A stretch of 64,000 nucleotides of DNA from Purpureocillium takamizusanense (GCF_022605165.1 NC_063080.1:62001-126000); one strand, 5' to 3'; counted from the stretch's first letter, positions 11,016 through 23,885 are shown. A program made the numbers and translations. The notes: generated from the sequence alone by a model not told the origin.

Positions 11016-11139
11016 AAGCACTGGTGCTTTCGCACCCACCCTCCTTGCACACCGGGATAGAAACTCGAGATGGTGTACGAGCTGCGTTTTGGTCAATATT
11101 GCAACTATACCTACAATACTACCTCGGGAGATTTGGAAT

Positions 11140-11280
11140 GGGCGTCGACTCCCTACCTACCTACCTACCTTACCTTACCTACCTACTCCTTCTGGTACAG
11201 AACTTTATACCAAGCCTTACGTTGCGGGGGGTCCTTGAAAGCAACAACCGCGACCCGTACATACATACATACCTAGTGGT
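11140..11280. repeat. TACC / CATA tetranucleotide repeats
   Basis: The stretch from about 11148 to 11190 is (CTAC)n and (TTAC)n-like, and (CATA)n follows at about 11256-11272. This lies in the 3' region of the Cab4-like gene. A matching run in the opposite orientation (AGGTAGG, GGCAGGCAGGCAGG) lies at about 11750-11835. The gap to 12024 holds no gene. Confidence 0.7.
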
Positions 11281-12024
11281 ACCTCAAGCGGTGCCGTGCC
11301 GTACCATGCCATGCCCCCGTGCCTCGCAGCCGGTAAAACCCGCGTGTAAGTGGTGTCGAATCGCAACAAACTTTGGACCTCCCAAACGACAACAACGGGG
11401 CAGAAGGTCACGCCGCCGCCGCGGCGCTCGTTACAGAGGAGACAGGCAACACGCTAGCTAGGTAGTAACCCCCCAGTTATCCTTCTGACGGAAACGAACC
11501 AACGAGTCGCCTTCTTCCTTGGACCCGACTTGGGCTCTTTTCCCGCGCCTCTGCATTAGGCAAGAAGTACTTGCATACTTTCGACGCCGGGGGGGGGGGG
11601 ACGTGGCTGGCGTTATTGGGCGAGTGTGAAGAGAGTAAGTAAAAAGTACGTTTATGATGGGTTCTGCTTCCCGCACCCACATACGCCGGGCGTAAAATCA
11701 AACTCTTACTGCTAGTACGTCGATCGCATATATATACCTTGCGATACTACCTAGGTAGACTAGGCAAGGCAAGGGACCTACCCATACCTACCTTACGCTT
11801 GGTTGGTAGCCAGGTAGGCAGGCAGGCAGGTACTTCGTAGGTGGGGATGCATTCGATGCAGCCAGCGTCTCGAATGCAATGCACTCCTTCGCGGGGGCGT
11901 TGCCGATCCGCAGCATAACCAAGAAGAAAGAAAGAAAAAGTCAAGTCGGATTGCATACCAAGTTACTAAATTAGTAGGTGAATTTCTTGGTAAGCAGTAA
12001 ATACTAACTTACTCACCCACTCAC

Positions 12025-12801
12025 TTAGCCTTCCGCAGAGACCTCATCGCCTCCCCAACCCGCCAGGGTCGCGCCCACGGGCCGCGATCCGCCTTGGACA
12101 ACCACCCACACCACGTCCTCGTCGCCCGCTTCGTTGCGGACCTGGTGCTCCGTCCACGCCGGCACAAAGGCAAAGTCCCCCGGCCGGAGCGTGTGTCGTC
12201 GCAGTCGGTTGCCATCTGCGCCCTCCTCGGCCGCGCTATCGCTCTCCTTGTCCACGGCGCCGTCTAAGCCGCCACTACTGAAGCTTCCTTCGTTGACGAC
12301 GAGGATGCCAGTCCCTGACACGGCGTAGATGATGGCGTCTGAAACAGGTTACCAGTTAGGGGAGATCGGATCTCATCATGGGATCACGGATGACTGCGCC
12401 TGTGTTACGCAGGTCGGCGGCCCGCCCAGGTCATGATGGGGGCGGAAGAATGCATGACATGATCCCAGAGCTGGGATACTGTGTGTTGCGTACCTTGTTC
12501 GCTGTTATGCTTCACGGACGAGCACGATTTGGGGCGCGCCGTCACCACTACATGTCGCGCGTACCATCCATTAGCAAATAATTGCCTTGCTCTGACACCC
12601 CGCGTCAGAGCGAGGTGATGTTGGAAACCACCTACCAGAAGCGCACATCTTGTCGCACCGGCCCACGACAGCCGGCCGCGACGTGACGGGACCCTCGACG
12701 GTCGGGTGGCTCGGGGCCAGCTGCTCCGCCCTGGTGATGTGCGTCTCGGCGGGGAGGATCATGGGCAGCAGCTCCGAGATGAGCGGCAGCAGGGACGCCA
12801 T
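12025..12801 (-). CDS. Small cupin-domain protein
   Basis: Two exons, 12801-12636 and 12338-12025, joined in phase across a 297-bp intron (GTAGGT donor, TTTCAG acceptor), giving 159 aa. The N-terminus (MASLLPLISELLPMILPAE) leads into a single cupin core. The second cupin motif is clear in RPGDFAFVPAWTEHQVRN, matching G-x5-P-x4-H-x3-N. The first HxH motif is not evident, so metal binding may be incomplete. A charged insert rich in D, E, S and G splits the barrel. Function is unknown; related small cupins are annotated only by domain. The intron is long for this window, and a shorter one inside it cannot be excluded. Confidence 0.75.
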
Positions 12802-15800
12802 GCGGGACCGGGCAAGGGGGAAAGAGGCGGATGGCGACGGCTCTCCGCGACTGAGCCGGGACCTGTGACCATAATCAGGGGATTTTCGATGACGATGGTC
12901 GTGCGCTCGCAGACATACATACACGCCCCCCTGCGGCCGTCAACCACAAATGTGGCCCGCCCGCCCGCCCGCTCGGTGGCTGATTCGCGTGGACCAGGAG
13001 CCGCTAGGGCATGAAGCTCTGCCGCCCGCTGCCGCTGCGTCGTACCTTTAAGTCAAACTTCACCCCTCGCGATGCAGTGGCGCTGGATGCTGACTGACGT
13101 GCCGTCGGGTCCCGATTACCTGCCGTATCGGTATCCGTGCCTCCTCCGGGTCGGCAGGTGGGCTCGCGGGGCCGAGTTGTGTTCCTGGACAGACAAGGCA
13201 CGCCAGCGAGCAAACAAGCAGTCAGGCAAACCGCCAAGCAGCAAAGATGAGCAAACCAACAAGCGGGACTGGGGCTCGTGGCGTCGCGTCTAGGACGGAC
13301 ATCCAAGGCTTGGTGAGTTGAGAGACCCTGTGTCGAGCTGCTTAAAGGAGTCGGGCCGCCGAGCGAGTGTAAGGGTTGCAGTGACTGCGATCCGATGAGC
13401 CCGATTGACGACACAACGCACGGCACCCGGTACCGATGGCTCTGAACCTAGACCCGCTGGTCCCCAAGCGTGCATGCTTTAGGCACTGATGTGTAGGCTG
13501 TCAAGCGGGATGTGCTGTGCATAAGTCTAGGTGTGTCGAGTTTGGTTCGTGCTTGAGATGCCAGATTGACAAATGCCGTGAAGGGTGCACGCCAAGGGGG
13601 GGAGCCGCCGTCCCAAGCGCCGTCGATGACGCCGAGCTCTTCAACGATGGCCGGATGGGAAACAAAATCTCTGGGTAAAAAGTACTTTGTAAGTTGGGAA
13701 GTGACACGGGGTTGATGGCATGCACGGTTCATTCGCTGAGGGTTGAATGGCCATGGGATTCCTGCACCATCTCTTCTTTTCCTTCTTTTTCCTTCGCCTC
13801 TGTGTGCTGCTGCTGCTTCTTCTTCCTCTGCTGCTGCGATCGTGCTCGGCGGCAATGAAGCATGTCGTGCCTACTACTGCGCTGCCCGCTGCTGGCTGGC
13901 CCACGCGGGACCCCCCCTTGTCGTGCATGTGATGTGCGAAGACGGCTCATCGACCGCCATTCAGGAACCCGCAGCGTGTCGCATTTGAGCCACAGTGCAG
14001 CGGCACTGCTGCAACTCAAACTCAAACATCCACTAGTTTCGCGGCAAAGGGAAGGTGGCCAGGTCGTTGCGGTCTTACCGGCATTCGAAACGAACCCCAC
14101 GCCAAAGAGACGAAGAAATCCTCCGAGAGCAGCGCAGCTACCATCCCAACTCGGCAACCCGCGACGTCAGCGTCCCAGCACCAGGGACTTTTTGCCGGGG
14201 CCAAGAGTGGCTATGTGCGTGCCATGGTGCCAGGTCGTACGTGGGTGCTGCTTACTATAGAGTAATACCATCGCATGTTTTGTCGGCTATCCTGTCTGGC
14301 ATGTGGATGATGTCGTCGAACCTGGTCGAAAGTTAGTACATCGTAGTACATACATAAGGTACAAACCAGGTACATGGTATGATCGCCCGCCCAGTATCAC
14401 GCTTGGGGAAACCAATGGCATTGTTCTTTGGCGTTTCGGTGAGGGTGGCCCCACGCCGACCTGGTCTGGTCCGCCTCGCTCGCATGTCGCAGACTTGCTC
14501 GGCCGAGTGAGCATTCCCCATCTGACCATTGCCCCGCGGAGCTGGCAACGACGTGTCTGCCATCGCCATCAAACGCTGAGCTCGTCGCTCCCACGTGCCG
14601 TCCCCATTGGCCCGCCTTCATGGTGCTCTCTCACACGCAAAGCACCTGCGAGCATCATCTCTGACCGCAACGTGGCACGGGTGCAACACGTAGCAACAAT
14701 ATTGTTACTTGGTAATAGCCCGCCACCCGTCATGAGCCGTATTTGCGCTCCTGTGCTGCAATGATGACACGGTACAGTAATGAACTGCGCCGCGCAAAAA
14801 CATCGTGGACAGCACGGGGCAAGGCGCCCGCGTAGAGCCTCCGCTACTGGTAACATCGTTGGATGCAACCTCGGGACCCTTGGCCAGGGGCCGCGCGATT
14901 TCTCAAGGCATAGTTACTTCGTAGTCTCGTTGGTAATACTTCGCACAAGGTGAGACAAGAGCCTTGCGGTGAGTCCTTACTCTTCACCTCAGTGCCTGCT
15001 TAAACGGTAAATAACGCCGACGGGTCGCTTCCTTCTGGAAACTGTGGCATAGCTGTGGGCTCAAGTCAAAAGCTGGTGCCCGCCCAAACGGGAAGCTCGT
15101 TACATAGCCTTCGGAGCTGCTCCACATGAGTGCTTATTAGCCCTTCTCTCGTCCAGGCGCCAACGGTTCGAGATTGTGGCTTGGTGCTACTACTACCGAA
15201 AGCATTCGACTTTTGGCTGGGTCTTTGGCTGGAGCCCTGGCCGCAGGTGTGCGGATACTGCACCGCTGGATTGCCATCGTTGCCCGACTCGTCGAGGACT
15301 TTTGTCTCTCATCCGCTCTGGTGCGTGGTTGGCTAGGGGCGGGGGACAGGCGAGAGTGGCGGAGCGCAACAAGGGATCAAGATCCATTCCAGATCCATCA
15401 GCATCGCTACAACGGAAAAAAAAAGGGTGTCTTGCCAGGCAGAGCAGGTGGCGGCCAGCCTTATTTGCGCACCGTCGTCGGCTCCTCGGTCGCGTAAATT
15501 GATCTGCAACGCCTCATTGCAACCCCAAATCCGGAGATTTTGGCGTCCATGGCAGTGCGCCTGCTCTCCCCGAAGCTGGCGCTGGCACACGCGTAAGAGG
15601 CTCTGCCTTTCGTTTTCCGCCATCCGTCTCCCGCCATGAGACAATAACGACGTTGTCGGCGACTTCCGCAAACATGATTGAACGTACGTGTTACTCCCAG
15701 GCCTGTAGCGAGCTGTCTCTGCCGGTTCATCGCAATGCGCCGACGACCCTGTGCTCGGGCCACATTGCTGAAGGTACCAACTTCCTGTTCTGGGATTATA

Positions 15801-18566
15801 TCGCCGGCGTCATATGTACTCCACGCACGATGGGAGAGATGCAAGCGCAGGCATCTAATGGCTTGCGATCAGTATCAGACCGTGTCGGGACGTTGGATAG
15901 TAGCTCTCGCCTAGGCGATGGCTTTTAAGACTTTTTTCAGGGAACTGACTCAATTGATGGGCGCCCGTGAAAGTGGACGCTGCTCCCGAGTACGTTGTAG
16001 CCAGCCGGTCCAATAAGATGCAATAAGCTGTTTGAGGCGATGATCACTGCCGGAGTCTGCAAGGCAGGACAGTAGGGCATGTCGAGCAACACAAGGTCAG
16101 GACCGGGGTTCCAAATTTCAGATGGACATTGGACCCTTGAACCTTCCCCGCGACCAGGACAGAGGTGCAGCCTTTGCCGCGACTGGACGATGCCAGTCAT
16201 CCCGTCCGAGCCTTGCCAGCTTCTCGTTGTCAGTCCAGCTACATACTTGGTTGGCGGATCGGCCTCTCCTAAGCATCGACTCCTCTGGGTCGAATCCTCT
16301 CCCTCACCGCGTTCAGATGGCCACTCGAGGTAGCAGGCCAGCAGAGGAGAGGCGAGCGAGCTAGTGGAGCGTTTGGTGGGATCGAAAACCCCGGCGGGCG
16401 GTGCATCAGCGACTGCCGGTTGGGACGACAGACGGCGCTGGTTCAAACGGCTTCGCACTGTCAGCTTTCGTATACCGTTGCTCTACTCATTGCCACCAGG
16501 AGAAAGCGTTAGCCTGTACCTTTGGACTCTGTGTAAGCCGACTATGCGGCAGGTCTGGGCTGCTGTGGTACTAGGCGATGGATGGCGGCGCGTCTGCCAT
16601 CGACGAAGATGCAGCGATGTAGCGCGCGGCGAAGCGAGGGGTAAGTTCGTTCCAGGTTTCGACGTTGCTGAAGTTGGCGGGTGACGGCGCCTGCCCGACG
16701 ATCGAACTGACAGGTTGCAGCTTAGCTTGGTTCGAAGGGAGTTGTTTTGGGTAGGTGCGTTGGCCAGCACAGTAAATTTCCCCATGGAGTAGTACTAATG
16801 CTCTGTTACTGTATTCATATTTCTTCACAATCTGTACTAGACCTACGTCGTACTTCATACCGTTCATGTGGTAGCCTTTGCCACGGACAAAGGAAGGAGC
16901 CGTCATGAAACGTAGCACGACGAACAGCAGGCGCAACCGTATAAGCACACGCCTGGTCCCGAGCGAGAATAACCTGGAAGGTGCCACTCCAATGACCACC
17001 GCTTAGTGATCTGGAACCGCCAATTCCTCAATTTCGTCGTTTCACCGTCAGCTTCCCCGGAGATGCAGTATGGTCGCTCAGGCTTGCCCCGTCCTGCATG
17101 AATGAGTTGCGCTCCGACCAGGGCGTAATTGACCTCGTTCTCGCACCCTCCTACCAAACCCGCGCTTGAGCGGGTTGGGCCAAGCATAATAGGTAAAGGT
17201 AATAGCCTGGTACCTTGGCGTCACCGCTGTGGCTGCGTCGGGGGTCCCCAGGCCACGCAGGTTTGTGTTCACTGGCTGACGCATGAAGAGAAACAAGCAG
17301 CCAGTGGTCCGAGGCGACTTTACCATGACTGCCCTCAACATTTGGCGCCTCAGTCCACGTTACTTGTCCGTTCCAATTCGGCCAACACCACCAGTGACGT
17401 GCTGAGACAACGTCGCTACGCCTTGCACAAGCCGAGCAAGTCTTGCTTCCTGCCTTCCAGCCAACCGGCCGCTTTCCGCCGAGCCGCCAGCTGATTGTCT
17501 GACCGATCCAATATCGTCAGGGGGAAAGGGCGCGCACCCGCCCCTGTTGGCCTGTGACGGATCACGGGAACGGGTAGTTTTGGCCACGACCCGTTGCCGC
17601 TTCAAAAAGTCCCGGCTCCCAAAGTCCCTTGCCTTGAATGGCCTTTTAGCACAGTAGCAGCAAACGGCTAATAGTCCCTTCACCCGACCCCACCGGAGGC
17701 ACGACTCTTTGGTACCCTCGGTGAAAGCGCCGGCGTGGCAGCCGAACGCTAATAATAGAGAGAGCCGGCTTCAACCCCCCTCCGCCCACTACAGAAGCGG
17801 TCGCAACCCGTCTCTGGTTCCATCCAGTCCAACGGGTAAAGCCGACTTTGCCCCCGTACGACGACGACGCCGTCCGCGGCAGCACTAAAGCGACTCGATT
17901 CGGCGCCCAGCACGGGTCGCAGGAGCGGAGGTGAAAGAGGGCGGCAAGCTCAAGGGTTTCGTCATTTCTCAGGGCCGGGCTTCGCCGGTCCGCTAGGCGA
18001 CCAATAGCTTCCATTTCCTTACTGCGTCTCGCGACCTCACCAGCCCACCGCGCGCTGGACGATTGCAAGGCCGCCGCCAGCTCCAGCCCATAGACTCGCT
18101 CGGCTCCGCGGGCCCCACGAGTCGAGTGGCGTCTCGGCCGCCATCGCCGCCAGCACGCTCGCCTCCATTCTCCGACGTACGTATCGACCCTGGGCGGGTC
18201 AAGCCTTCAGAGGCAACGACTGCGGGTAGACTAGGTCCCCTTCGTCGCGCCGCGCGCCATTCCATCTCTCTTCACACACCGGTGTCGGCCAGCAACAGAC
18301 CCAACGCAACCTTGACCTGACCCTGCAGCTGCGGTCCAAAGGCGACAGCGGCACAGACTGCGACTCACGACGTGCGACTTGCGACTGCGGCTACCACCGC
18401 GCCTGCATTTGCATTGTGCAACACTGCATGCCACTCACAGTGCCTAGCTGCGTCTCCACTCCGAGCCTCCGGCATCTCCTACCTCCTCCGCCACGGTCCC
18501 AGTCGACATCACGCGGCGTCTTTGCTATCGACCTCCGTCTTTCACAGTACCTTGGTATTAGACGTC
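12802..18566. other. 5.8-kb stretch without a supportable gene
   Basis: I looked on both strands for coding exons, tRNA B-boxes and 5S sequences and found none I can defend. The longest frames (for example around 14303-14764, 15461-15844 and 15937-16458) have scrambled compositions, no domain, and no start/splice context. The last 300 bp or so before 18567 are probably the 5' leader of the F-box gene. The region could hold long UTRs, a noncoding RNA or decayed repeats. Confidence 0.5.
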
Positions 18567-20728
18567 ATGGCTGGCTCCTCATCGTCAATCGAAAAACGAC
18601 TTGCGGAGCCAGCATCCGAATCACCCTCACGTGGCATCACGCAGCGACCCCCAGGAGTCTCACCATCGTTAAATCCGCCGACTTTGCCACCTGGGCAGCG
18701 GCTGTCGCCCCCTTTGCCAGCACTCTCGTCGGTACCCTCGTCGGACCCTCCGCTAATAACAGACGTTCTTCCCATTGTTCCAACGTCAGTGACGACCTCG
18801 CCTTCCAACTACGGTCGCATCAACGCCGAGAACGAGAGTAATCTGAGCCTCTTCGACGACCTGCCTAGCCGCCGCGCCAGAAACCCGCGTCTCCAGTCAA
18901 GCCCACGCAGTATGTCGAGAGACTCGCAGCTCTCTCAAGGCGCCGGTAAGCGACCTCGGGAGCTATCCAAAGGTGTGTGAGCATGCGCGTGGTTGCACCA
19001 CTTGCTTAAAGACCGCCCCTGATGCTTTCCTCGGCCCTGGGCAGACCGGATGAATGGACTCGACTTCGGCGACCATCCACGCGTTGAGCGCAAGCCCCCA
19101 AATGCACACGGACTTTTGGCTTGGGAGTGGACTGGCGGGCTAAGAGCCAAGGCTAACGTTCCATCGCAGGCGAGTCGACTGCACTCCAACAGCGGCAGAA
19201 ACAGGCGCATCATCGGCAAGACCTCGATATGCGGCGGAAGAGGCACAGAGCCACTCCAATTACGTTATCGGCTTTGCCTCCAGAGCTCGTTGACGCAATC
19301 CTATCTCATCTGTCAGCTCAAGAACTCGCTTTCGTTGCAGCCACTTGCCGGGCGCTACGAAAGCACGCCATGTCCGACTTTCACTGGCATAGGTTGGTCC
19401 AGCACAACGTACCTGGCCAAGCCGTGACCAGACCCGGCCCCTTCTCGAGCTACCGCGAACTCTATGTAGCCCACGACCGGGTTTGGTTCCTACCCAAATA
19501 CAAGATCTGGTTCTGCGACAGGGACCTGATGGGCAAGCTCATCGTAACGCGTCTCGATCAGCGACGCGGATGCATAGAGGGGTATCAGCTGCTCGCAGTC
19601 AGCAACCGGAGCACGTTTCAACACTGGTCAGCAGACAGCCAGGTTATAATCCACGGGTTCGAGCCGCAGGTCAAGCTGCACCTGGACAAGCCTGTCGTGC
19701 AGTTCCGTGTCCGAGACAGGCAGGAGGACGGAGGTTTTTCGTCACGACCCGGCGCTAACCGCTTCGCCGACGAGATGCCCATGGCACTAGAGGAGCGCAT
19801 GGGCGCCATGTTCAGCAACTTCCTGCTAACGCGGCCCCTGGACCCCAAGACGGCCGAGGAGAAGCTAGATACCGACTACCCGTACGACAACATTTGGCCA
19901 CCGCCGACAATCCCGGCCCGTCACCACGTGTCCGGCGCCCGCTCCGGCCAGGGTGTCGTCGAGCTGTCGCCCGATGACCGGCCCCGATCTCAGTGGGATG
20001 TTTCGGACCAGACCTTCCGTATTCGGCAGTGGATGGAGATGGCCGGCACGCCTGCGCCGCCGAGGCTCCTGGGCCGAACCCCTGCTGGGCCGCCGGATCT
20101 GGGTCTGACAGGCGTCCATATAGGCGAGGAGATCATCACCTACTCGACCCTCGACCCCGTCCTGTACACGCCGACACCGACGAAACCGTGGCGGGGGATT
20201 TGGGTTGGTGACTACAGCGGCCATGGTTGCGAGTTTCTGCTCATTAACCAACCGGACGACCCACCCGCGACCGATGCCGAGCTGGGTCTGGTCCGAGATG
20301 ACGATGAGACGGACGAGTCGTGGGAGAAGAGGCGGACCGAAGCACGAATGTACCGCGGACGCTTCGAGGCGATAAAGCTGACTGGCGATCCGAATGTGCC
20401 TCGTGGTGAGTACACGTTTGTGGCTGACGATCTGGGCCCCAAGGGCTTTGTTGGCGTGGCGGCAGACGAGCCCTTTGTCGGCGCCAGAGTTGTCCACAGC
20501 CAGGGCCATATCGCAGGCACGGGCTTCGTGCGAGGTGAGTCTAGAGAAAGGCGAACACATGGTTAGCGACGAATCACTGATGCGGTTGGCGCACGCGCAC
20601 ATGCAGACAAATACATTGAGAGCCAGCTTCTGCTTCTCTCCCCAGACCGATTGGCACAATACTGGGTCGGGTTTGGTCACATCAGCTTCTTTGAGAGGGT
20701 CCACATTGACGACTTTCTGGTACCGTGA
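18567..20728 (+). CDS. F-box protein of the FBXO31 / Cyclin_D1_bind family
   Basis: Three exons: 18567-18945, 19170-20534 and 20607-20728 (introns 224 and 72 bp, both GT-AG and in phase), 621 aa. After a disordered N-terminus, an F-box starts near residue 157 (ITLSALPPELVDAILSHLSAQEL). The C-terminal half carries the FBXO31-type domain (PF12014): WVGDYSGHGCEFLLIN, KLTGDPNVPRGEYTFVADD and, across the last junction, the ending YWVGFGHISFFERVHIDDF. The F-box recruits Skp1, so the protein should be a substrate receptor of an SCF ubiquitin ligase. Animal FBXO31 works in DNA-damage control and substrate quality control; the fungal substrate is unknown. The start at 18567 was chosen because it is the ATG nearest the conserved part with a leader-like sequence before it. 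Confidence 0.85.
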
Positions 20729-22182
20729 GGGGTGGCTGGAACGTCAAAGGGCGTGTCCTAGCAAAAGTGAGGGTGACGATGGCTCTTCCCGCGCCTCATG
20801 GCCGCTAGCCGAGGAGACTAGCTGAGCAGCTGCAAGCCCGTTGATGCCATGGTATCCGTTGTCTCTGTGATGGCTGTCGTGCTCGTCATGTCTGCCATGG
20901 CTATCGCGTCTCTCGCTCCTCTGTGACTGGCGTTGCCGCTGTGTCTTTGCCGTGGCTCTCGTGGCTGTCATGGCTGTCGTGCCTGCCGTGCTCTAATGCC
21001 TGTCGCACCCCCCAATGCTTGGTTGCGCCCATCGTGGCCGTCATACCTCTCTTGGCCACCGCACTTTCTCATTCACAGGTGTACCTGCGCACCTCGTGAA
21101 CCGCTCCTATTGCGCATCGCCAGCAGGGTCTGCCGCCATCCCATCTGCATCGCGTCCAGCGGGCCAAGCTGAACACGTTGCAGGAGAGCCAAGAGCGAGG
21201 TGACTCCCGCGGGTGACGCAGCGCATGGGATCTCATTACGTGAAAGAGTAGGCGGGCAGGCTTCCAAGTTCCCAACTGGGAAGGTGGTGATTCCGAGCCG
21301 CGTCCCGCCCATGAATTTTGATGGGTCCCCGTCTGGTCTCCGGCCGGGACATGATACAAGGGACGGCATGAAAATGCTTGTGTTACATATTGAGAGAAGC
21401 CCCAAAAAAAAGATTGCATCATGACCCTCGACCTTTGGATGGGGGCGGGGCGAGGGTCCAATTTGTCAAGCACGCTCAGTACTGTCGATTGCCACCCAAG
21501 GCAACAACATACTGCGGCGTCATGGTAGCTTGCCTCGCAATTTCTATATATAAAAAGGCTTCCGTCGTGATTTGTTTGAATGGACGAAAGATGGTTTGGG
21601 AACTGGCTCCGTGATGTACGCTTTTATGGTCCGGCTCTGCACGCTTATGTACGAGTGTAGGGGTATGTATAGCAGTAAAGGCCGCTCTTCTTATTGCTTT
21701 TATTACTTTTATTTCTCTCGATATTTTAATTAGTCTGGTTACTCTCGTTGCTCTTGTTGGACTGGCAAACGGCATAGCAGGGGTGGTTCTTGCTCCGAGA
21801 ATCTTTCGACATGCAGTTCTTGCATATCACACAAACCTCAGTCACTTCCCCTAGACTTGGTGGGTCAGCATCTCTCCATAGGATGCGCTTCTTCGACTCA
21901 TCGGACTCTCAGATGCCTTGTGTTAGCTCCCCAGAGGCAAATTTGGCTTAGGATTCGTGGCCTTTCTCGGTCTCGGCCGCATCCTCTGGCGGAAATCATT
22001 GAACTTGCAAAACAAGCGTTAGCTGCGGCGAGTCCCTGTTATACTGAACAATTGATACATTAAACAGTGTGAAATGTTTCACGCCAGTGCGCTGTGAAAT
22101 AGAGATCAAATTAAAAGCAAAGAGGAAAAAAAGGAACGCGAACAAAAAAGGAGAGACGCCTAGATGAATCGTAGAACCATCC
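20729..22182. other. Gene-free region with degenerate GCTGTCGTG repeats
   Basis: Around 20850-20990 is a loose repeat of words such as GGCTGTCGTG and GGCTGTCATG on the plus strand. A TTCCCAACTGGGAA palindrome is at about 21270. The sequence becomes noticeably AT-rich after about 21500. No gene or RNA seen until the tRNA. Confidence 0.45.
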
Positions 22183-22188
22183 AAAAAA
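22183..22188 (-). terminator. RNA polymerase III T-run after tRNA-Asn
   Basis: Six consecutive T residues on the minus strand, 22 bases after the tRNA 3' end, are a standard Pol III terminator. Confidence 0.7.
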
Positions 22189-22210
22189 TTATCTTGTTGA
22201 GATCATGAAA

Positions 22211-22284
22211 CTCCCCCGGGAAGGCTCGAACTTCCAACCTCCTGATTAACAGTCAGACGCGCTAGCCAATTGCGCCACGGAGGA
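22211..22284 (-). tRNA. tRNA-Asn (anticodon GUU)
   Basis: The minus strand folds into a full 74-nt cloverleaf without an intron. The acceptor stem TCCTCCG pairs with CGGGGGA, the D stem GCGC with GCGC, the anticodon stem TCTGA with TCAGG around loop CTGTTAA (anticodon GTT), and the T stem GGAAG with CTTCC around TTCGAGC. All stems pair with only G-T wobbles. The B-box is GGAAGTTCGAGCC-like. It reads AAC/AAT codons. The gene sits at the change from the GC-rich left part to the AT-richer right part. Confidence 0.95.
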
Positions 22285-23084
22285 CGTTTCTCAATTGTTG
22301 GAGAAATGCAACGTTAATTTTGTATATACCGGACTGTGTGGCGATCTGGTGAGACCTCCCCTTGTTGGGCAGACGATTGTTACTGGATGAGCACGTTGAT
22401 GCATGGCGACATGTGGATACCAGGGCTCGCACTACTGCTACCAACAAAGCGGGTCAAGCACCAAAATAATCCACCTCACGTCCAAACTCAGCCAGTCTGC
22501 TTTAGCAGATTGCTGCCGATGGGGATATGGGAGTCTGGGACCACGACTCGTCCGTGCACGTGGATTGCAGTGAATGTGAATGCGCGATGCCTACCCGAGA
22601 GGCTCTCGTCGTTTTCTGGGCTGGTTTATCATTGCGAAAGATGATCCAGTTGGTTGCTTTCGGGAGCTACCTGAATCCTCCCACATGCAGCTTCGAGGCT
22701 AGTTGGCGAAACAGGGCATGAACCTCAATGCTGCTCTAACCATGCGCACACACGCACTCGCAATTGCATTTCATCTCTCAACACCATAATTTCCAGGCAT
22801 TCGTATGTAGGCCAAGAATGCGAGACACCAGATCTTCACATGTTGGACATGGTGTGGTGCCATCGTGAAACTTAGTTCGTGGAGCCAAGTGGGGAGCCTC
22901 AACGGCCGTCTGCCTCAAACCGATCGCAACACAACATTAGTCAAAAGGAATGCGACAGTCGTTCTCGCGATCAGTCACACCGACTGACTCACTTCAACTG
23001 GAAGTCCTTTTGTCATGTCTCCGGGGTTGCGGTACTGCGTTGGGTCAAGGAAGCAGTATAAGGCAAATTTGCTCGACTTCTAGT

Positions 23085-23203
23085 ACATACGACCATACCT
23101 ACTAGAAAGCACGGGATCCCGTCCGCTCTCCCATAGTTAACCTGGTAAGGGGCAGATTAGTAGTTGGGTCGGTGACGACCAGCGAACACCGGCTGTTGTA
23201 TGT
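23085..23203 (+). rRNA. 5S ribosomal RNA
   Basis: The 119-nt sequence begins ACATACGACCATA and ends GGCTGTTGTATGT, the ends that pair in helix I. The block GGGATCCCGTCCGCTC and the internal control region AGTAGTTGGGTCGGTGACGA match fungal 5S. Helix II (TACTAG with CTGGTA) is intact, which argues for a working gene. A T6 run follows directly at about 23203. Filamentous ascomycetes usually carry dispersed 5S genes, as here. Confidence 0.9.
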
Positions 23204-23268
23204 TTTTTGTCTTTTTGTTCTTTATGTGGCCTCGCTGGCTATAAGTCGATTTGCCTCATCATCTAAGC

Positions 23269-23379
23269 ACATACGACCATAGCCATAAGAGAATTCGGGA
23301 TCCCGTCCAGCTCTTTGGCCATGTTTACTGCCCGCGAGATTCGTCGCCATGTGCCTCCACTTCCGGGGCTGTTATCGTC
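23269..23379 (+). pseudogene. Diverged 5S rRNA-like copy
   Basis: Starts with the same ACATACGACCATA and shares CGGGATCCCGTCC with the copy 184 bp upstream, then continues with weaker matches (GAGATTCGTCG against CAGATTAGTAG; GGGGCTGTTATCGT against CCGGCTGTTGTATGT). Helix I no longer closes properly and no T-run follows. It is probably a dead 5S copy. The region 22285-23084 and 23380-23885 shows nothing else. Confidence 0.65.
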
Positions 23380-23885
23380 CAAGTCTGGAGGATGGCGCAC
23401 CTTGCCCCCTTCCTGGTCCCCACCGTTTTGTCAGCTGATAGCGGCTAAAACGGAGTAACCCACCGTTTCCCTCCCGCCTGCGTACCTTAGCGCAGTCTCG
23501 CCGACATCGGTCATCGCGAGCAATACAGGCAACCAGAACACTACGCACACCCCACGCACATTAAATGTTAATTTTAATTCTTGCCGCCTGCATGCCTCTC
23601 ACCAAAAGATCAGCGCATAAACGCGCCGGGACATGGCTTCATGCATGAGTCCAGGTCGTTTGCCTCGGCCATTCATCAACCAATAATGACCATGGATGCC
23701 GCACGGCTTCCTAGGCAGCCGGTCAGATACATGAGCCTCGGGACACGAGCGCCGTTGCTAAACCATGCAAGGAGAGTCATGCCAATCAGAACAAAGGCAA
23801 TAAGATAGTAGACGCGACACGATCGTTAATAGATAGGTCTAGGAAGAAACGCGTAGTGCACTCTACGCTATATCTTAGCCTCCTC

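Noticed and set aside
14303..14764. 153-codon plus-strand frame in the long gene-free stretch
   Set aside because: Unnatural composition, no domain, no promoter or splice context.
19865..20704. Minus-strand 279-codon open frame
   Set aside because: Shadow of the F-box gene, which has recognisable domains and clean introns on the plus strand.
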